DNA from: Candidatus Calescibacterium sp.
Lineage (GTDB): Bacteria > Calescibacteriota > Calescibacteriia > Calescibacteriales > Calescibacteriaceae
Direction: 5' to 3'
DNA length: 64,000 nt
Assembly: GCA_025060505.1 (NCBI GenBank)
Contig: JANXBU010000001.1
Coordinates: 186,001 to 250,000, forward strand
The notes beneath the pieces were generated by a model. It did not search any database. It was not told the DNA's origin and worked only from the letters and a program-made list of their open reading frames with translations. Of this stretch, positions 62,911 through 64,000 are shown in pieces. Position 1 is the stretch's first letter; the number at the start of each line of letters is the position of its first letter. Both the position numbers and the translations under genes were made by a program.

Positions 62911-64000
62911 GTGAAAAAAGATATACAGTTTATATTCTTTGACTTTGACGGAACAATAGCAGATACAGAGGAAATACATTTCAGAGCATTCAAGAAAACT
63001 CTTGAAAAATACGGTGTAAGTATAACGTGGCAGGAATATATTGAGAAATATTTAGCATATACAGATGAAGACTTTTTCAGAGTGATCTCTAATGAAAAAA
63101 ATCTGAACTTTGATATAAAATCAATGCGTTCAGATAAGGAGGAAAACTTCCAAGAATTTATACAAAACATAAAGCTATTTCCGGGGATTGAGGAAACACT
63201 CAGATTTTTAAAGCAGAAAAATTATAAATTCTCTATAGTCTCTGGAGCTCTTAGGAAGGAGATAGAGTCTATTCTTAAAAAATACGGAATTTTGGATTTG
63301 TTTGAATTTATAGTTGCTGCTGATGACTATGATGAAGGAAAACCGTCCTCCAGACCATTTGAGATTGCTATTGAACGAGCTAAAAATATGGGATACGATC
63401 TGAGAAATGAGCTTTGTGTATCTTTTGAAGATTCCCCTTATGGTATAATTGCTGCAAAAAAAGCAGGACTTTTTTCTGTTGGAGTATCGAATTATTACCC
63501 AAAAGAGAAGCTTTTTGAAGCAGGGGCGGATATTGTTATAAATTCTTTCTTAGATCCACAAGACATTGAGGAAAAGATAAAAAACGCTCTTGAATCAAGA
63601 ATCGTTGATGGAGAAAGAGTTCTTCTCGTATCACAAAAAAGGAACAAAACCTTTCTCATAACAGCAAATAAAAAAGACAGTTTGCATACACATCTTGGTG
63701 TTGTAAAATGTGCGGATATAGTTGGAAATTATTACGGTAAAAAGGTATATTCATCAAAGGGAGAGGCTTTTTTTATTCTTCAACCAACTCTTGAAGATAA
63801 GATAAAGAAAATAGAAAGAAAGAGTGCTGTTATATACCCAAAAGATAGCTCGTTTATGATATTTATATCTGGAATATCTTCCGGTAGCAGAGTCATAGAA
63901 AGCGGATGCGGATCCGGTGGACTCACTTTATCTCTCGCTCACTTTGTAAAACCGACCGGCAGAATTTTCATTTATGAAATAAGGGATGACTTTATGGAAG
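62911..64000 (+). CDS. HAD-family phosphatase fused to tRNA m1A58 methyltransferase TrmI (cut by window edge)
   Basis: One uninterrupted frame of at least 363 codons from GTG at 62911. Residues 1-228 form a HAD hydrolase of the beta-phosphoglucomutase type: motif I FFDFDGTIADTE, motif II VSGA, Lys in EGKPSSRPF and motif IV SFEDSPYGI. From about residue 231 a TrmI/Gcd14 domain starts: DGERVLLVSQ, HTHLGVV, LQPTLEDKIKKI, AVIYPKDSSFMI and the SAM loop VIESGCGSGGLTLSLA near 328-343. The methylase modifies A58 (or A57/A58) in the T-loop. The C-terminus lies outside the window. The join has no stop or frameshift, so this is a real fusion or a fused assembly. Confidence 0.85.
   Translation, partial: MKKDIQFIFFDFDGTIADTEEIHFRAFKKTLEKYGVSITWQEYIEKYLAYTDEDFFRVISNEKNLNFDIKSMRSDKEENFQEFIQNIKLFPGIEETLRFLKQKNYKFSIVSGALRKEIESILKKYGILDLFEFIVAADDYDEGKPSSRPFEIAIERAKNMGYDLRNELCVSFEDSPYGIIAAKKAGLFSVGVSNYYPKEKLFEAGADIVINSFLDPQDIEEKIKNALESRIVDGERVLLVSQKRNKTFLITANKKDSLHTHLGVVKCADIVGNYYGKKVYSSKGEAFFILQPTLEDKIKKIERKSAVIYPKDSSFMIFISGISSGSRVIESGCGSGGLTLSLAHFVKPTGRIFIYEIRDDFME

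Overview
The window is 64 kb of AT-rich bacterial DNA (roughly two thirds A+T by eye), gene-dense, with genes on both strands in short operons. The gene content points to a didermic, motile, probably deep-branching and possibly thermophilic bacterium. There is flagellar export (FlhA, FliQ), chemotaxis (CheA, CheW), an RND pump, lipoproteins, a predicted outer-membrane barrel and a small triheme cytochrome. I cannot assign a phylum from the sequence alone. I saw no rRNA, tRNA, intact IS element or CRISPR array.

Layout. 0-5.3 kb: 3' part of flhA, a PilN-like gene, a GH5 glycosidase, an SPFH protein, hisIE, ribosomal protein L25 and a Trm112-like protein. 5.3-10.3 kb: RND transporter and a carboxyltransferase. 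10.7-31 kb: mostly housekeeping genes (dprA, hflX, pstB, argS, a glcD-like oxidase, nusA, rho, a folate cyclo-ligase, acylphosphatase, an XPB-like helicase, groES-groEL-manC, hisS, a cold-shock protein). 31-35.9 kb: porin-like protein plus triheme cytochrome, an alpha/beta hydrolase, a receiver/coiled-coil protein and a Tam41-like cytidylyltransferase. 35.9-38.5 kb: a cobalamin riboswitch leading a beta-propeller lipoprotein and a short (core-type) MetE. 39-41.4 kb: a large lipoprotein and a possible 42-residue peptide behind a sigma-54 promoter with repeated upstream sites. 41.4-52.7 kb: an SDR with an altered active site, a Clp1/Grc3-like kinase, gatB, a broken Cas6-like gene, gyrA, rsmI, a phosphoesterase, a decayed HsdR-N-like gene, lysS and a 50-residue DUF5989 gene. 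52.8-55.3 kb: carboxyltransferase plus fabD. 55.3-62 kb: VWA and MoxR proteins, then cheA-cheW-fliQ. 62-64 kb: two small unknowns and a HAD phosphatase fused to the tRNA m1A58 methyltransferase TrmI, cut by the window edge.

Two start classes stand out. A minority of genes (rplY, the first carboxyltransferase, nusA, groES, groEL, csp, the riboswitch-controlled lipoprotein, metE, the sigma-54 lipoprotein) have strong GGAGG ribosome-binding sites and leaders. Many others have no such site but carry a TATAAT-like hexamer 6-9 nt upstream of the start codon, as expected for leaderless mRNAs. Intrinsic terminators are hard to find. The most interesting items are the B12-riboswitch operon with an unassigned propeller lipoprotein, the sigma-54 locus, the HAD-TrmI fusion, the bacterial Tam41-like gene and the widespread leaderless-type architecture.
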